The notes below the pieces were generated by a model. The model saw nothing but the letters and a program-made list of their open reading frames with translations, was not told the origin of the DNA and did no database searches. A stretch of 64,000 nucleotides of DNA. Origin: Massilia sp. UMI-21 (GTDB lineage Bacteria; Pseudomonadota; Gammaproteobacteria; Burkholderiales; Burkholderiaceae_D). The stretch spans positions 434,001 through 498,000 of the forward strand of contig CP063848.1 in the NCBI GenBank assembly GCA_015277795.1, in the 5' to 3' direction. Below, in pieces: positions 28,701 to 36,201 of this stretch; position 1 is the stretch's first letter, and every line of letters starts with the position of its first letter. The position numbers and the translations under genes are program-made.

Positions 28701-28806
28701 CCTGACCGACGAAATCCGTCGCGTGCATGGTCGTAACGAGCGCCAGGCCTTGTACGTCGAGCAGTCCGGTCCGCGCTACATGCTGTCGGCCCGCTACAAG
28801 TTCTAA
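25789..28806 (+). CDS. TonB-dependent receptor of the glycan-uptake (Caulobacter/Xanthomonas) type
   Basis: Outer-membrane active transporter of 1005 residues. It has a signal peptide (to about AYA at 27), a TonB box-like VQTVVVTGLRAS segment near 59-70, a plug domain (GKFPDTNLAESLQRISGVSIDR) and a long beta-barrel ending in the terminal aromatic motif SARYKF. The GFVDGIVAEDIGKFPDTNLAES pattern is typical of receptors in glycan-utilisation loci. AGGAG precedes the ATG. Neighbouring glucanase genes and the shared operator suggest beta-glucan oligosaccharides as substrate. Confidence 0.93.
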   Translation: MYYPKAKQTLMSLAVASACTAFMPAYAQEVAPTPNAVASSDPAAVTPQEASTPSSPAGVQTVVVTGLRASLESSMALKRNAQGFVDGIVAEDIGKFPDTNLAESLQRISGVSIDRSIGEGSKVTVRGVGPDFNLVLLNGRQMPTSNLGDRPGRAYDFANIASEAISQLQVYKSARAETPTGGIGATINVLTARPLSRPGLQASVGIKGVYDKSADNLPGDVKRGGKVTPEVSGIYSNTSADGRFGIGLSGSYQERNLGYNVASVSNGWKGPFRGDENNWGTIPQPGTPGSENITNRPDPSDLYQVPQNLNYAMSGIQRQRTNGQLVFQFAPSKALTTTLDYTYSENKIQTRRQDVSAWFNFGPSTSTWTDGPVAAPLMYTELIPGNNSDIAMGGADFATKTENKSLGFNTAWRVNNDLRLELDAHKSTAESTPDSPFGSANTLGTASFSRGDTSVDFSKDFPVLSIKGADFARAPQQVTGSVFENGYVKSEVKQVQTHASWKVLEASELKFGLGHTDVSNRSAFSVQQRDTWGGATVPSDYPASYFHQESLRQYFDNIDGSDNPNLFNTFYTFNFDAVRQLAAKASGQPSLYLPKTTYDTDQRTREKSKSLYLQFNTDWDTALPLHTSIGVRYEKTDVTSTALVPIATQISWVSQNEFPVSFGEPNFTTLTGKYKHVLPSFDADVDLRSDMKGRFSYGETIGRARYDQLTGGQVLDTLARVEGGTGRQGNPGLLPVKSKNIDLAWEWYYSKSSFVSLGHFRKRLENYAGQSQVIAQPFNLRTPVGGAYWNAALANGCANADTTCIRNYIFRNFAGQPGVTRGADDPSGNATGTIVGQPNDPIANFKITSFSNQKEARLRGLELNVQHMFGSSGFGIQANYTKVDSGLQYDNSSIGEQFALVGLSDSANLVGIFENDKWNLRAAYNWRDKFLSSTFDGSGPNPNYVEAYGQLDLSIGYNVNKNISVQFEGINLTDEIRRVHGRNERQALYVEQSGPRYMLSARYKF

Positions 28807-28843
28807 GCCGCAGCTGTTGCGCCTGAGCGCAACAGGGGATAGC

Positions 28844-28884
28844 AGCGGGCCGTGGTCTCAGCCACGGCCCGCTGGCGTCTTTTT
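28844..28884 (+). terminator. Intrinsic terminator after the TonB receptor gene
   Basis: A 12-bp perfect stem (28844-28855 with 28862-28873) closes a 6-base loop and is followed within 6 bases by five T residues. It separates the receptor from the halogenase operon. Confidence 0.8.
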
Positions 28885-28923
28885 GGGTTAGACTTGCCCA
28901 GCGTCAGTTTTTTGGAAACAAAC

Positions 28924-30498
28924 ATGGTGAGTACCACCATCAGGCATGTCGTCATCGTGGGCGGAGGCTCGGCCGGTTGGCTGACCGCCGCCGTCCTTGC
29001 ATCGAGCTTCCAGCCGGCCGAGGGTGGCGGCCTGCGCGTCACCCTGATCGAGTCGCCCGACGTACCCGCGATCGGCGTGGGTGAGGGCACCTGGCCGACC
29101 ATGCGCGATACCCTGCGTGCGTGCGGCCTGTCCGAATCGGCTTTCTTTCGCGAATGCGACGCCGCCTTCAAGCAGGGCTCGCGCTTCAACCGCTGGGTCA
29201 GCGGCCTTGAGGGCGACTATTATTTCCACCCCTTCGTGCTGCCCCAGGGCTGGGGCGAGGCCGACATCGCCGGTCGCTGGCTCGAACGCCATGCGTCGGT
29301 ACCGTTCGCCGACCTGACCAGCTACCAGCCGCACCTGTGCGTGCATGGCCGCGCGCCGAAGCAGGCCGCCACGCCCGAATTCGCGGCGGTGGCCAATTAC
29401 GGCTACCACCTCGACGCCGGCAAGTTCGGCCTGTTCCTGAAAAAACACTGCATCGAGCAGCTCGGCGTGCAGTATGTGCCGGACCACGTCACCGCTATCC
29501 TGTCACACGACAATGACGACATCGCCGCCCTCCAGACCAGGGAGCACGGCGAACTGGCGGGCGACCTGTTCGTGGACTGCACCGGCATGCAGTCGCTACT
29601 GCTCGGGAAGCACTACGGCGTGCCTTTCCTGCCGCAGCGCGGGATCCTGTTCAACGACAGCGCGCTGGCGGTCCAAATACCGTACGCGAACGAGAACGAC
29701 CCGATCGCCTCGCAGACCAGCTCCACCGCGCAGCAAGCCGGCTGGATCTGGGACATCGGCCTGCCGACCCGGCGCGGCATCGGCCACGTGTACTCCAGCG
29801 CGCACACGAGTGACGAAGCGGCCGAACGCGCGCTGCGCGCCTACATCCGCGCCACCGGCGGTCCGCAGGACATCCCGTCGCCGCGCAAGCTGAGCTTCGA
29901 ACCCGGCTACCGCGCACGCTTCTGGCACCGCAACTGCGTCGCCATCGGCTTGTCCGCCGGCTTCATCGAGCCGCTGGAAGCGTCGGCGCTGGCGCTGGTC
30001 GAGCTGTCGGCCACCATGCTGGCCGACGAGATGCCGGTCACGCGCGCCCAGATGGACATCAGCGCCCAGCGCTTCAACGACACGTTTACTTACCGCTGGG
30101 AGCGGGTGATCGATTTCCTCAAGCTGCACTACGTCCTGAGCCGGCGCAGCGCAGAACACGACAGCAGCGGCTACTGGCGCGACAACCGCAGCAGCGAGAC
30201 GATTCCGCAGCGCCTGTCCGACCTGCTGGCGCTGTGGCGCCACCGCCCGCCTTCGCGCGACGACTTCAACCGCATCCTGGAGGTATTCCCGGCGGCGAGT
30301 TACCAGTATATTTTGTACGGGATGGGCTTCCAGCCCGAACCCGGCCTGGCCCGGCGCGAGCGCGTCGGGGAGGGCGACGGCGCCATGGCGGATGCGTTCC
30401 TGCGCCAGGCCGCCGAGCTGACGCGCAGGATGCTGCCTGCGCTGCCGGACAACCGCACGCTCATCGCGCACATCCTGCGTCACGGGCTGCCAAGCTAA
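28924..30498 (+). CDS. Tryptophan-halogenase-like flavoprotein, copy 1
   Basis: FAD-dependent halogenase-family protein, 524 residues. It has an N-terminal GGGSAGWLTA dinucleotide-binding motif, a candidate catalytic lysine K83 (AAFKQGSRF) and the halogenase signature W274-x-W276 (WIWDIGL). Although classed as tryptophan halogenase, proteins of this type recur in TonB/SapC carbohydrate loci of Caulobacter, Xanthomonas and relatives, where no halogenated product is known. The start at 28924 is chosen because MVSTTIRHVVIVGGG is the family N-terminus; the open frame begins at 28852. It starts the halogenase-SapC-cupin-halogenase operon. Confidence 0.88.
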   Translation: MVSTTIRHVVIVGGGSAGWLTAAVLASSFQPAEGGGLRVTLIESPDVPAIGVGEGTWPTMRDTLRACGLSESAFFRECDAAFKQGSRFNRWVSGLEGDYYFHPFVLPQGWGEADIAGRWLERHASVPFADLTSYQPHLCVHGRAPKQAATPEFAAVANYGYHLDAGKFGLFLKKHCIEQLGVQYVPDHVTAILSHDNDDIAALQTREHGELAGDLFVDCTGMQSLLLGKHYGVPFLPQRGILFNDSALAVQIPYANENDPIASQTSSTAQQAGWIWDIGLPTRRGIGHVYSSAHTSDEAAERALRAYIRATGGPQDIPSPRKLSFEPGYRARFWHRNCVAIGLSAGFIEPLEASALALVELSATMLADEMPVTRAQMDISAQRFNDTFTYRWERVIDFLKLHYVLSRRSAEHDSSGYWRDNRSSETIPQRLSDLLALWRHRPPSRDDFNRILEVFPAASYQYILYGMGFQPEPGLARRERVGEGDGAMADAFLRQAAELTRRMLPALPDNRTLIAHILRHGLPS

Positions 30499-30526
30499 TA
30501 AACGACAAACTGAAAGAGACACACCG

Positions 30527-31237
30527 ATGGCCAATCCCGTCCTGCTGAATAACATCGATCACAAAGACCTGCGCGTGATCACCCGCCACGGCCGCGACAT
30601 GGACGAAAGCCACGCTTTCATCCAGACCTTCCACGCCGAGTTCCGCCTGCTGCAGGCCCACTATCCGATCATCTTCCGCAAGCAGGACGAGGCCCATCCA
30701 TTCGAACCGATCGCCCTGCTCGGCTTCGAGTCCGACGAAAACCTGTTCCTGAGCGAAAACGGCTGGGATGCCGCCACCCTGCCGCTGCTGGTGGAGCGCC
30801 TGCCGTTCCTGATCGGTCGCGAGGGCGACGAGCTGATGATCCACATCGATCTCGACAGCCCGCGCATCAGCAAGACCGAAGGCGAGCCGATCTTCCTGCC
30901 CCACGGCGGCATGTCGCCCTATCTGGAGAACGTCAACTCGATGCTGCTCACGATCCACGAGGGCATGCAGTCGAATGCGGCCTTCATCGACGCGCTGGTG
31001 GCGCACGAACTGATCGAAGGCTTCTCGCTCGACGTGACCCTCGACGACGGCTCGCAGAACCGCCTGGCCGGCTTCTACACGATCAACGAAGAACGCCTGG
31101 CCGCACTCGACGCCGCGGCGCTCGACAGCCTGCACAAGGCCGGCTGGCTGTCCGCGATCTACTTCCAGATCGCGTCGCTGTCGAATTTCCGCGCGCTGAT
31201 CGACCGCAAGAATGCACGCCGTGCCGCCCGCGCCTGA
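30527..31237 (+). CDS. SapC family protein
   Basis: A 236-residue SapC-family protein. The founding member is an S-layer-associated protein of Campylobacter, but homologues mostly sit in TonB-dependent glycan loci and their biochemical role is not settled. The central HPFEPIALLGFESDENLFLSENGWDAATLP segment and the C-terminal FYTINEERLAALDAAALDSLHKAGWLSAIYFQIASLSNF are characteristic. It lies 28 bases after halogenase 1 and overlaps the cupin gene by 26 bases. Confidence 0.88.
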   Translation: MANPVLLNNIDHKDLRVITRHGRDMDESHAFIQTFHAEFRLLQAHYPIIFRKQDEAHPFEPIALLGFESDENLFLSENGWDAATLPLLVERLPFLIGREGDELMIHIDLDSPRISKTEGEPIFLPHGGMSPYLENVNSMLLTIHEGMQSNAAFIDALVAHELIEGFSLDVTLDDGSQNRLAGFYTINEERLAALDAAALDSLHKAGWLSAIYFQIASLSNFRALIDRKNARRAARA

Positions 31238-32249
31238 ACTGGCCGTGCCTAAGCCCATCCGCGAGCTCAGCGGCCTGACGCCGCACGACCTCGGGCCCGG
31301 CATTCTCGCGTCCACCGAGCCGGTGGTGCTGCGCGGCCTGGTCGCGGCCTGGCCGATGGTCCAGGCCGCACGCGAGTCGGCCGGCGCGGCCGATGCCTAC
31401 CTGCGCCGCTTCTACCGCGACGCCACCGTCAACGCCATGCTCGGCCCGCCCGAGATCGAAGGCCGCTTCTTCTACAACGAGCGGCTGGACGGCTTCAACT
31501 TCGCGCCGGTGCGCGTGCGTCTCGACAAGGTGCTGGACGAGCTCGGACGTTACCGCGGCGCGGCGCAACAACCGGCGATCTACGTCGGCTCGACCACGAT
31601 CGATGCCTGCCTGCCCGGTTTCCACGACGAGAACCGCATCGACCTCGGCGGACGCGACGCGCTGGGCTCGATCTGGATCGGCAACCGCACCCGCATCGCC
31701 GCCCACTACGACCTGCCCGACAACCTGGCCTGCGTGGTGGCCGGCCGGCGCCGCTTCACCCTGTTCCCGCCGCAGCAGGTCGCGAACCTGTATATCGGCC
31801 CGCTCGACCTCACACCGGCAGGGCAGGCCATCAGCCTGGTCGACTTCCTGCAACCCGACCTGGCGCGCTTCCCGCGCTTCGCGGTCGCGATGGAACACGC
31901 GCTGGCGGTCGACATGGAGCCGGGCGACGCCCTGTTCATCCCCAGCATGTGGTGGCACCACATCCAGGCGTTGGAAGATTTTAATGTACTGGTCAATTAC
32001 TGGTGGCGCCAGTCGCCCGACTACATGGACACGCCGATGAACGCGCTAATGCATGCATTGATGAGCGTGCGCGACCTGCCGCCGGAGCAGCGCAAGGCCT
32101 GGCAGGAGCTGTTCCGCCACTACGTGTTCGAGGCGGACGAACAGACCGCGGCCCACATTCCGCAGGCCGCGCGCCGTGCGCTGGCGCCGATGGACGCCGA
32201 CAGCGTGCGCAGCATCCGCGCCCAACTACTGAAAAGAATGAATCGCTGA
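31212..32249 (+). CDS. Cupin-like (JmjC-type) Fe(II)/2-oxoglutarate-dependent oxygenase
   Basis: A 345-residue JmjC/FIH-like cupin protein. The HxD iron motif is in AAHYDLPDNLACVVAGRRRFTLFPP and the distal His region is in WWHHIQALEDFNVLVNYWW. This fold normally hydroxylates proteins or small molecules; no substrate is known for the sugar-locus clade. Its start lies 26 bases inside the SapC gene, indicating tight coupling. The operon continues to halogenase 2 after 10 bases. Confidence 0.85.
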   Translation: MHAVPPAPELAVPKPIRELSGLTPHDLGPGILASTEPVVLRGLVAAWPMVQAARESAGAADAYLRRFYRDATVNAMLGPPEIEGRFFYNERLDGFNFAPVRVRLDKVLDELGRYRGAAQQPAIYVGSTTIDACLPGFHDENRIDLGGRDALGSIWIGNRTRIAAHYDLPDNLACVVAGRRRFTLFPPQQVANLYIGPLDLTPAGQAISLVDFLQPDLARFPRFAVAMEHALAVDMEPGDALFIPSMWWHHIQALEDFNVLVNYWWRQSPDYMDTPMNALMHALMSVRDLPPEQRKAWQELFRHYVFEADEQTAAHIPQAARRALAPMDADSVRSIRAQLLKRMNR

Positions 32250-32259
32250 GGAGACAAGC

Positions 32260-33786
32260 ATGGACCTGGCAGGAAAGGAAATGAACGGCATGGGCAAGCC
32301 CATCCGCCGGGTGGTCATCGCCGGCGGCGGGACCGCCGGCTGGATGGCGGCGGCCTGTATCTCGAAGGTACTGGGCAAGCGCCTCGACATCAAGCTGGTC
32401 GAATCCGACGAGATCGGAACCGTCGGCGTAGGCGAGGCCACCATCCCGACGCTGCTCAACTTCCACCACCTGCTCGAGATCAACGAGCAGGAGTTCATGG
32501 CCGAGACCAAGGCCACCTTCAAGCTCGGCATCAGCTTCGAAAACTGGCGCAACGTGAACGAGGATTACATCCACTCGTTCGGCCTGACCGGCACCGACCA
32601 CTGGACCGCCGGCTTCCAGCACTTCTGGCACAAGGGCCGCGAGCGCGGCCTGGCGGGGGAGTACGGCGACTACTGCCTGGAACTGCGGGCCTCGCAGGAG
32701 AACAAGTTCGCCCACCTGCCGCAGAACGCCAGGAGCGCCGGCATGAACTACGCCTACCACCTGGATGCGAGCGCCTACGCGCGCTACCTGCGCAAGTTCA
32801 GCGAGCGCTTCGGGGTGCAGCGCATCGAGGGCAAGATCGTCGACGTCAGCACCAGCGCGCTCACCGGCAACGTACGCTCGATCACGCTCGATTCGGGCCA
32901 GGACATCGAAGGCGACCTGTTCATCGACTGCACCGGCTTTCGCGCGCTGCTGATCGGCCAGGCGATGGGCGTGCCCTACGATGACTGGTCGGAGTGGCTG
33001 TTCAACGATTGCGCGGCAGCGGTGCAGACCGCATCGAATGGCGACGCGATCCCGCTCACGCGCTCGATCGCCCACCCCTTCGGCTGGCAGTGGCGCATTC
33101 CGCTGCAGCACCGGGTCGGCAACGGCATCGTGTTCTCGAGCCGCTACGTCGAGGAAGACGCGGCCATTCAGGCGCTGCTCGCGAACATCGCCGGCGAGCC
33201 CTTGACGAAGCCGCGCGTCATCAAGTTCACGCCGGGCCAGCGCCGCCAGGTCTGGAAGAACAACGTGGTCGCGGTGGGTCTCTCGAGCGGCTTCCTGGAG
33301 CCGATCGAATCGACCAGCATCCACCTGATCCAGCGCAGCATCATCCGCCTGATGCAGATGTTCCCGACCAGCGGCATCGTCCAGACCGACGTCGACGAGT
33401 TCAACAGGCAGGCCGCGACCGAGATCGAACACATCCGCGACTTCATCATCCTGCACTACAAGGTCAACAACCGGATCGACGCGCCCTATTGGCGCGACGC
33501 CCGCAACATGGCGGTGCCGGCCTCGCTCCAGCACCGCATCGACCTGTTCCGCGAGACCGGGCGCGTGTTCCGTGTGCCGAACGAGCTGTTCGCCGAGAAT
33601 TCATGGATCCAGGTGATGCTGGGTCAGGGCATCATGCCCTACCGCCACCACCAGACGGCGGACCTGATGGGCGACGAGGAGTTGTCGCAGTTCCTCGGCG
33701 CCATCAAGGGGCAGATCGACCGCACCGTGGCCGGGCTGCCCTCGCACCAGTCCTATGTGGAGCGCTACTGCGCGGCGCCGAAATAA
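32260..33786 (+). CDS. Tryptophan-halogenase-like flavoprotein, copy 2
   Basis: Second FAD-dependent halogenase-family protein, 508 residues. It has GGGTAGWMAA at the N-terminus, K88 in ATFKLGISFENW and the full WxWxIP signature W276-QWRIP. It is clearly different from copy 1, so the pair may act on different substrates or on successive positions. A GAGGAG ribosome site precedes the ATG. It is the last gene of the operon before a strong bidirectional terminator. Confidence 0.9.
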   Translation: MDLAGKEMNGMGKPIRRVVIAGGGTAGWMAAACISKVLGKRLDIKLVESDEIGTVGVGEATIPTLLNFHHLLEINEQEFMAETKATFKLGISFENWRNVNEDYIHSFGLTGTDHWTAGFQHFWHKGRERGLAGEYGDYCLELRASQENKFAHLPQNARSAGMNYAYHLDASAYARYLRKFSERFGVQRIEGKIVDVSTSALTGNVRSITLDSGQDIEGDLFIDCTGFRALLIGQAMGVPYDDWSEWLFNDCAAAVQTASNGDAIPLTRSIAHPFGWQWRIPLQHRVGNGIVFSSRYVEEDAAIQALLANIAGEPLTKPRVIKFTPGQRRQVWKNNVVAVGLSSGFLEPIESTSIHLIQRSIIRLMQMFPTSGIVQTDVDEFNRQAATEIEHIRDFIILHYKVNNRIDAPYWRDARNMAVPASLQHRIDLFRETGRVFRVPNELFAENSWIQVMLGQGIMPYRHHQTADLMGDEELSQFLGAIKGQIDRTVAGLPSHQSYVERYCAAPK

Positions 33787-33804
33787 GGCGCCCCGCAAAC
33801 AAAC

Positions 33805-33834
33805 ATGCCCGCTTCGAAAAGCGGGCATTTTTTT
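33805..33834. terminator. Strong terminator between convergent halogenase and MFS operons
   Basis: A 10-bp perfect stem ATGCCCGCTT/AAGCGGGCAT with a 4-base loop is followed by seven T residues on the plus strand. It lies between two convergent operons. Confidence 0.9.
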
Positions 33835-33849
33835 ACCGGATGGTCACAT

Positions 33850-35166
33850 TCAGGCCGTGGCCACCGGCTGCTTGTGCAGGTTCGCGTACTTCAGGCCGAA
33901 GTACAGGATGAACAGGTAGCACGCGGCCGGCACCAGGAAGGACGGCTGCAGGCCGATGGTGTCGGCGAACATGCCCTGCACGAAAGGAACCACGGCGCCG
34001 CCGACGATGGCCATGCACAGGATGCCCGAGCCCTGGCCGGTGAACTTGCCCAGGCCGTGCAGCGCGAGGCTGAAGATGGTCGGGAACATGATCGAATTGC
34101 ACAGGCCCACTGCCAGGATCGCCCACATCGCCAGCTTGCCTTCGGTGAAAGTCGCCAGCAGCACCAGCAGGATCGAGCCGAGCGCATTGAAGGCCAGGGT
34201 CTTGCCCGGGCTGACGTAGCGCATCACGGCGAAGCCGATGAAGCGGCCGACCAGCGCGCCGCCCCAGTACAGGCTGACGTACTGCGCCGCATCCGCATGG
34301 CTCAGGCCCGCGATGTTGGCCTCGCCGAGGAAGTTGATCAGGAAGCTGCCGATGCTGACTTCGCCGCCCACGTACAGGAAGATCGCGACCGCGCCCAGCA
34401 CCAGGTGGCGGTAAGCCAGGGCGCCGCCCTTGCCGTCCACGGCCGGCTTGCCGTCGTCCGCATGGCTGATCTTCGGCAGCCTGGCCACCGCGAATAGTAC
34501 CGCCAGCGTTGCCAGCGCCGCCGCCAGGGCCAGGTAGGGACCCTGCACGGCCGCCGCTTCCTGCGCCTTGTGCGCCGCCTGCTCGGCGATCGGTAATGCG
34601 GCCAGCTGGTCCGCGCTCAGCGCCACGGTCGACAGGATCAGGAGCCCGCCCAGTGCCGGCGCCACGGTGGTGCCAAGCGAGTTGAAGGCCTGGGTCAGCG
34701 TGAGGCGGCTGGAGGCGGTGCGCGCCGGACCGAGCACGGTGACGTAGGGATTGGCCGCCACCTGCAGGATCGTGATGCCGCTCGCCAGCACGAAGAAGGC
34801 GAACAGGAACAGGCCGTAGCCGCTTTTCGACGCCGGGTAGAACAGGGCGCAGCCGGCCGCCGCGATCATCAGGCCGGTGACGGCGCCGTTCTGGTAGCCG
34901 ATCCGGCGGATCAATGCACCTGCCGGCAGCGATACGATGAAATAGGCGCCGAAGAAGCAGAATTGCACCAGCATCGCCTGCAGGTAAGTCAGGGTGTAGA
35001 TCGACTTCAGGTGCGGGATCAGGACGTCGTTGAGCGACGTGAGCAGTCCCCACATGAAGAACAGGATGGTGACGATGACGAGGGAGCCGGTGTGCGGGTT
35101 GTGCTCGTCGACGGGTTGCGCCAGCGACGGCTTCGGTGATGCTTGATTGGGTGCTGCGTTTTGCAT
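33850..35166 (-). CDS. Sugar MFS transporter (FucP/glucose-galactose family)
   Basis: Inner-membrane proton:sugar symporter of the FucP family, 438 residues with about twelve membrane segments. Typical segments include [27 protein letters not shown] and [14 protein letters not shown]. It is the last gene of a GH1-GH3-glucokinase-MFS operon, 15 bases after the kinase gene. It likely imports glucose or gluco-oligosaccharide released in the periplasm. The precise sugar is inference. Confidence 0.9.
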   Translation of the reverse strand: MQNAAPNQASPKPSLAQPVDEHNPHTGSLVIVTILFFMWGLLTSLNDVLIPHLKSIYTLTYLQAMLVQFCFFGAYFIVSLPAGALIRRIGYQNGAVTGLMIAAAGCALFYPASKSGYGLFLFAFFVLASGITILQVAANPYVTVLGPARTASSRLTLTQAFNSLGTTVAPALGGLLILSTVALSADQLAALPIAEQAAHKAQEAAAVQGPYLALAAALATLAVLFAVARLPKISHADDGKPAVDGKGGALAYRHLVLGAVAIFLYVGGEVSIGSFLINFLGEANIAGLSHADAAQYVSLYWGGALVGRFIGFAVMRYVSPGKTLAFNALGSILLVLLATFTEGKLAMWAILAVGLCNSIMFPTIFSLALHGLGKFTGQGSGILCMAIVGGAVVPFVQGMFADTIGLQPSFLVPAACYLFILYFGLKYANLHKQPVATA

Positions 35167-35181
35167 GATGTCTCCGTATTG

Positions 35182-36201
35182 TTATGGCAGTGCCGCGATG
35201 TGGTCTGGCGCGACCCGGTCTGGCGCGACCCGGTCTGGCGCAACCCGATCCGAGAGCATGGCCGACACGCCGCGCAACGCTGGATACTGCTCGGTAATGA
35301 GGTAGGTCGGGATGCGCGCGAGGTAGGGGCTGAGGCGCCCCTTGTCCTCGAAGCGTGCGCGAAAACTTGATTCCGTGAACAGCCGGCCGAGGCGCGGCAC
35401 GATGCCACCGCCGATGTACATGCCGCCGGTCGCGCCCAGGGTCAGCGCGACGTTGCCCGCCACGCTGCCCAGCACTGCGCAGAAGGTCTCGACCGTCTTC
35501 GCGCAGTCGGCCGAGCTGCCTTCGATCGCGGCCTTGGTAATGAGCGGCGCTTCGATGCGCTGGCCGCTCAAGGCCCAGTGGATCAGTTCCAGGCCCATGC
35601 CCGACAGCAGGCGCTCGGCGGACACGTGCCCGTAATCGGCCCACAGCGCTTCCAGGATCGCCACTTCTTCCCTGGTGGACGGCGCGAACGTGACATGGCC
35701 GCCTTCACCGGCCAGCGGAATCCAGCGCTTTCCCGCCGGGATCACGCCGGACACACCCAGGCCCGTGCCCGGTCCGATCAGGCCGATCGGACGGTTCGGC
35801 AGCTCGATGCCACCGCCGATGCGCTCGCGTCCATCGGCTGCCAGGTGCGGCAGCGACATCGCCAACGCGGCGAAGTCGTTCACCACCAGCAGCGTCTCGA
35901 GGCCCTGCTGCTGGCGCAGTTCCTCGATCGAGAAGCTCCAGTGGTGGTTGGTCATGCTGACCCGGTCTTCCTCGACCGGATTGGCGATCGCGATGGCGGC
36001 GTGGCGCACGCTGCCCACCGCGAGCCCGCGGCCGGCGGCCTGGCCCAGGTAGGCCTGCATGGCCTCGCCCAGGGTCGGGTAGTCGGCGCCGGCCAGCACC
36101 TCGATATCGACGAAGTCCTCGCCTGACTGCAGGGCGAAACGCGCATTGGTGCCGCCGACATCGGCCAGCAGGCGCAGCTCCTGGTTCCCTGCGACGCTCA
36201 T
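35182..36201 (-). CDS. glk: Glucokinase
   Basis: Glk-family kinase that phosphorylates glucose with ATP in the cytoplasm. The 339-residue protein has the phosphate-binding LADVGGTNARFAL near residue 12, ENxxHWSFSIEEL-type sugar loops, GPGTGLGVSGVIP and GGMYIGGGIVPRLG. The ATG overlaps the GH3 stop by 4 bases. The C-terminus carries a pentapeptide repeat DRVAPDRVAPDRVAPD made by three 15-bp DNA repeats (35201-35245), an addition beyond the normal fold. The frame open to 36888 is antisense-free extension through GH3 and not coding. Confidence 0.92.
   Translation of the reverse strand: MSVAGNQELRLLADVGGTNARFALQSGEDFVDIEVLAGADYPTLGEAMQAYLGQAAGRGLAVGSVRHAAIAIANPVEEDRVSMTNHHWSFSIEELRQQQGLETLLVVNDFAALAMSLPHLAADGRERIGGGIELPNRPIGLIGPGTGLGVSGVIPAGKRWIPLAGEGGHVTFAPSTREEVAILEALWADYGHVSAERLLSGMGLELIHWALSGQRIEAPLITKAAIEGSSADCAKTVETFCAVLGSVAGNVALTLGATGGMYIGGGIVPRLGRLFTESSFRARFEDKGRLSPYLARIPTYLITEQYPALRGVSAMLSDRVAPDRVAPDRVAPDHIAALP
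35201..35245. repeat. Three 15-bp tandem repeats in the glk 3' end
   Basis: Units at 35201-35215, 35216-35230 and 35231-35245 follow (C/T)GGTCTGGCGC(G/A)ACC with one or two changes. Each encodes the pentapeptide DRVAP in the glucokinase tail without changing frame. Confidence 0.9.
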
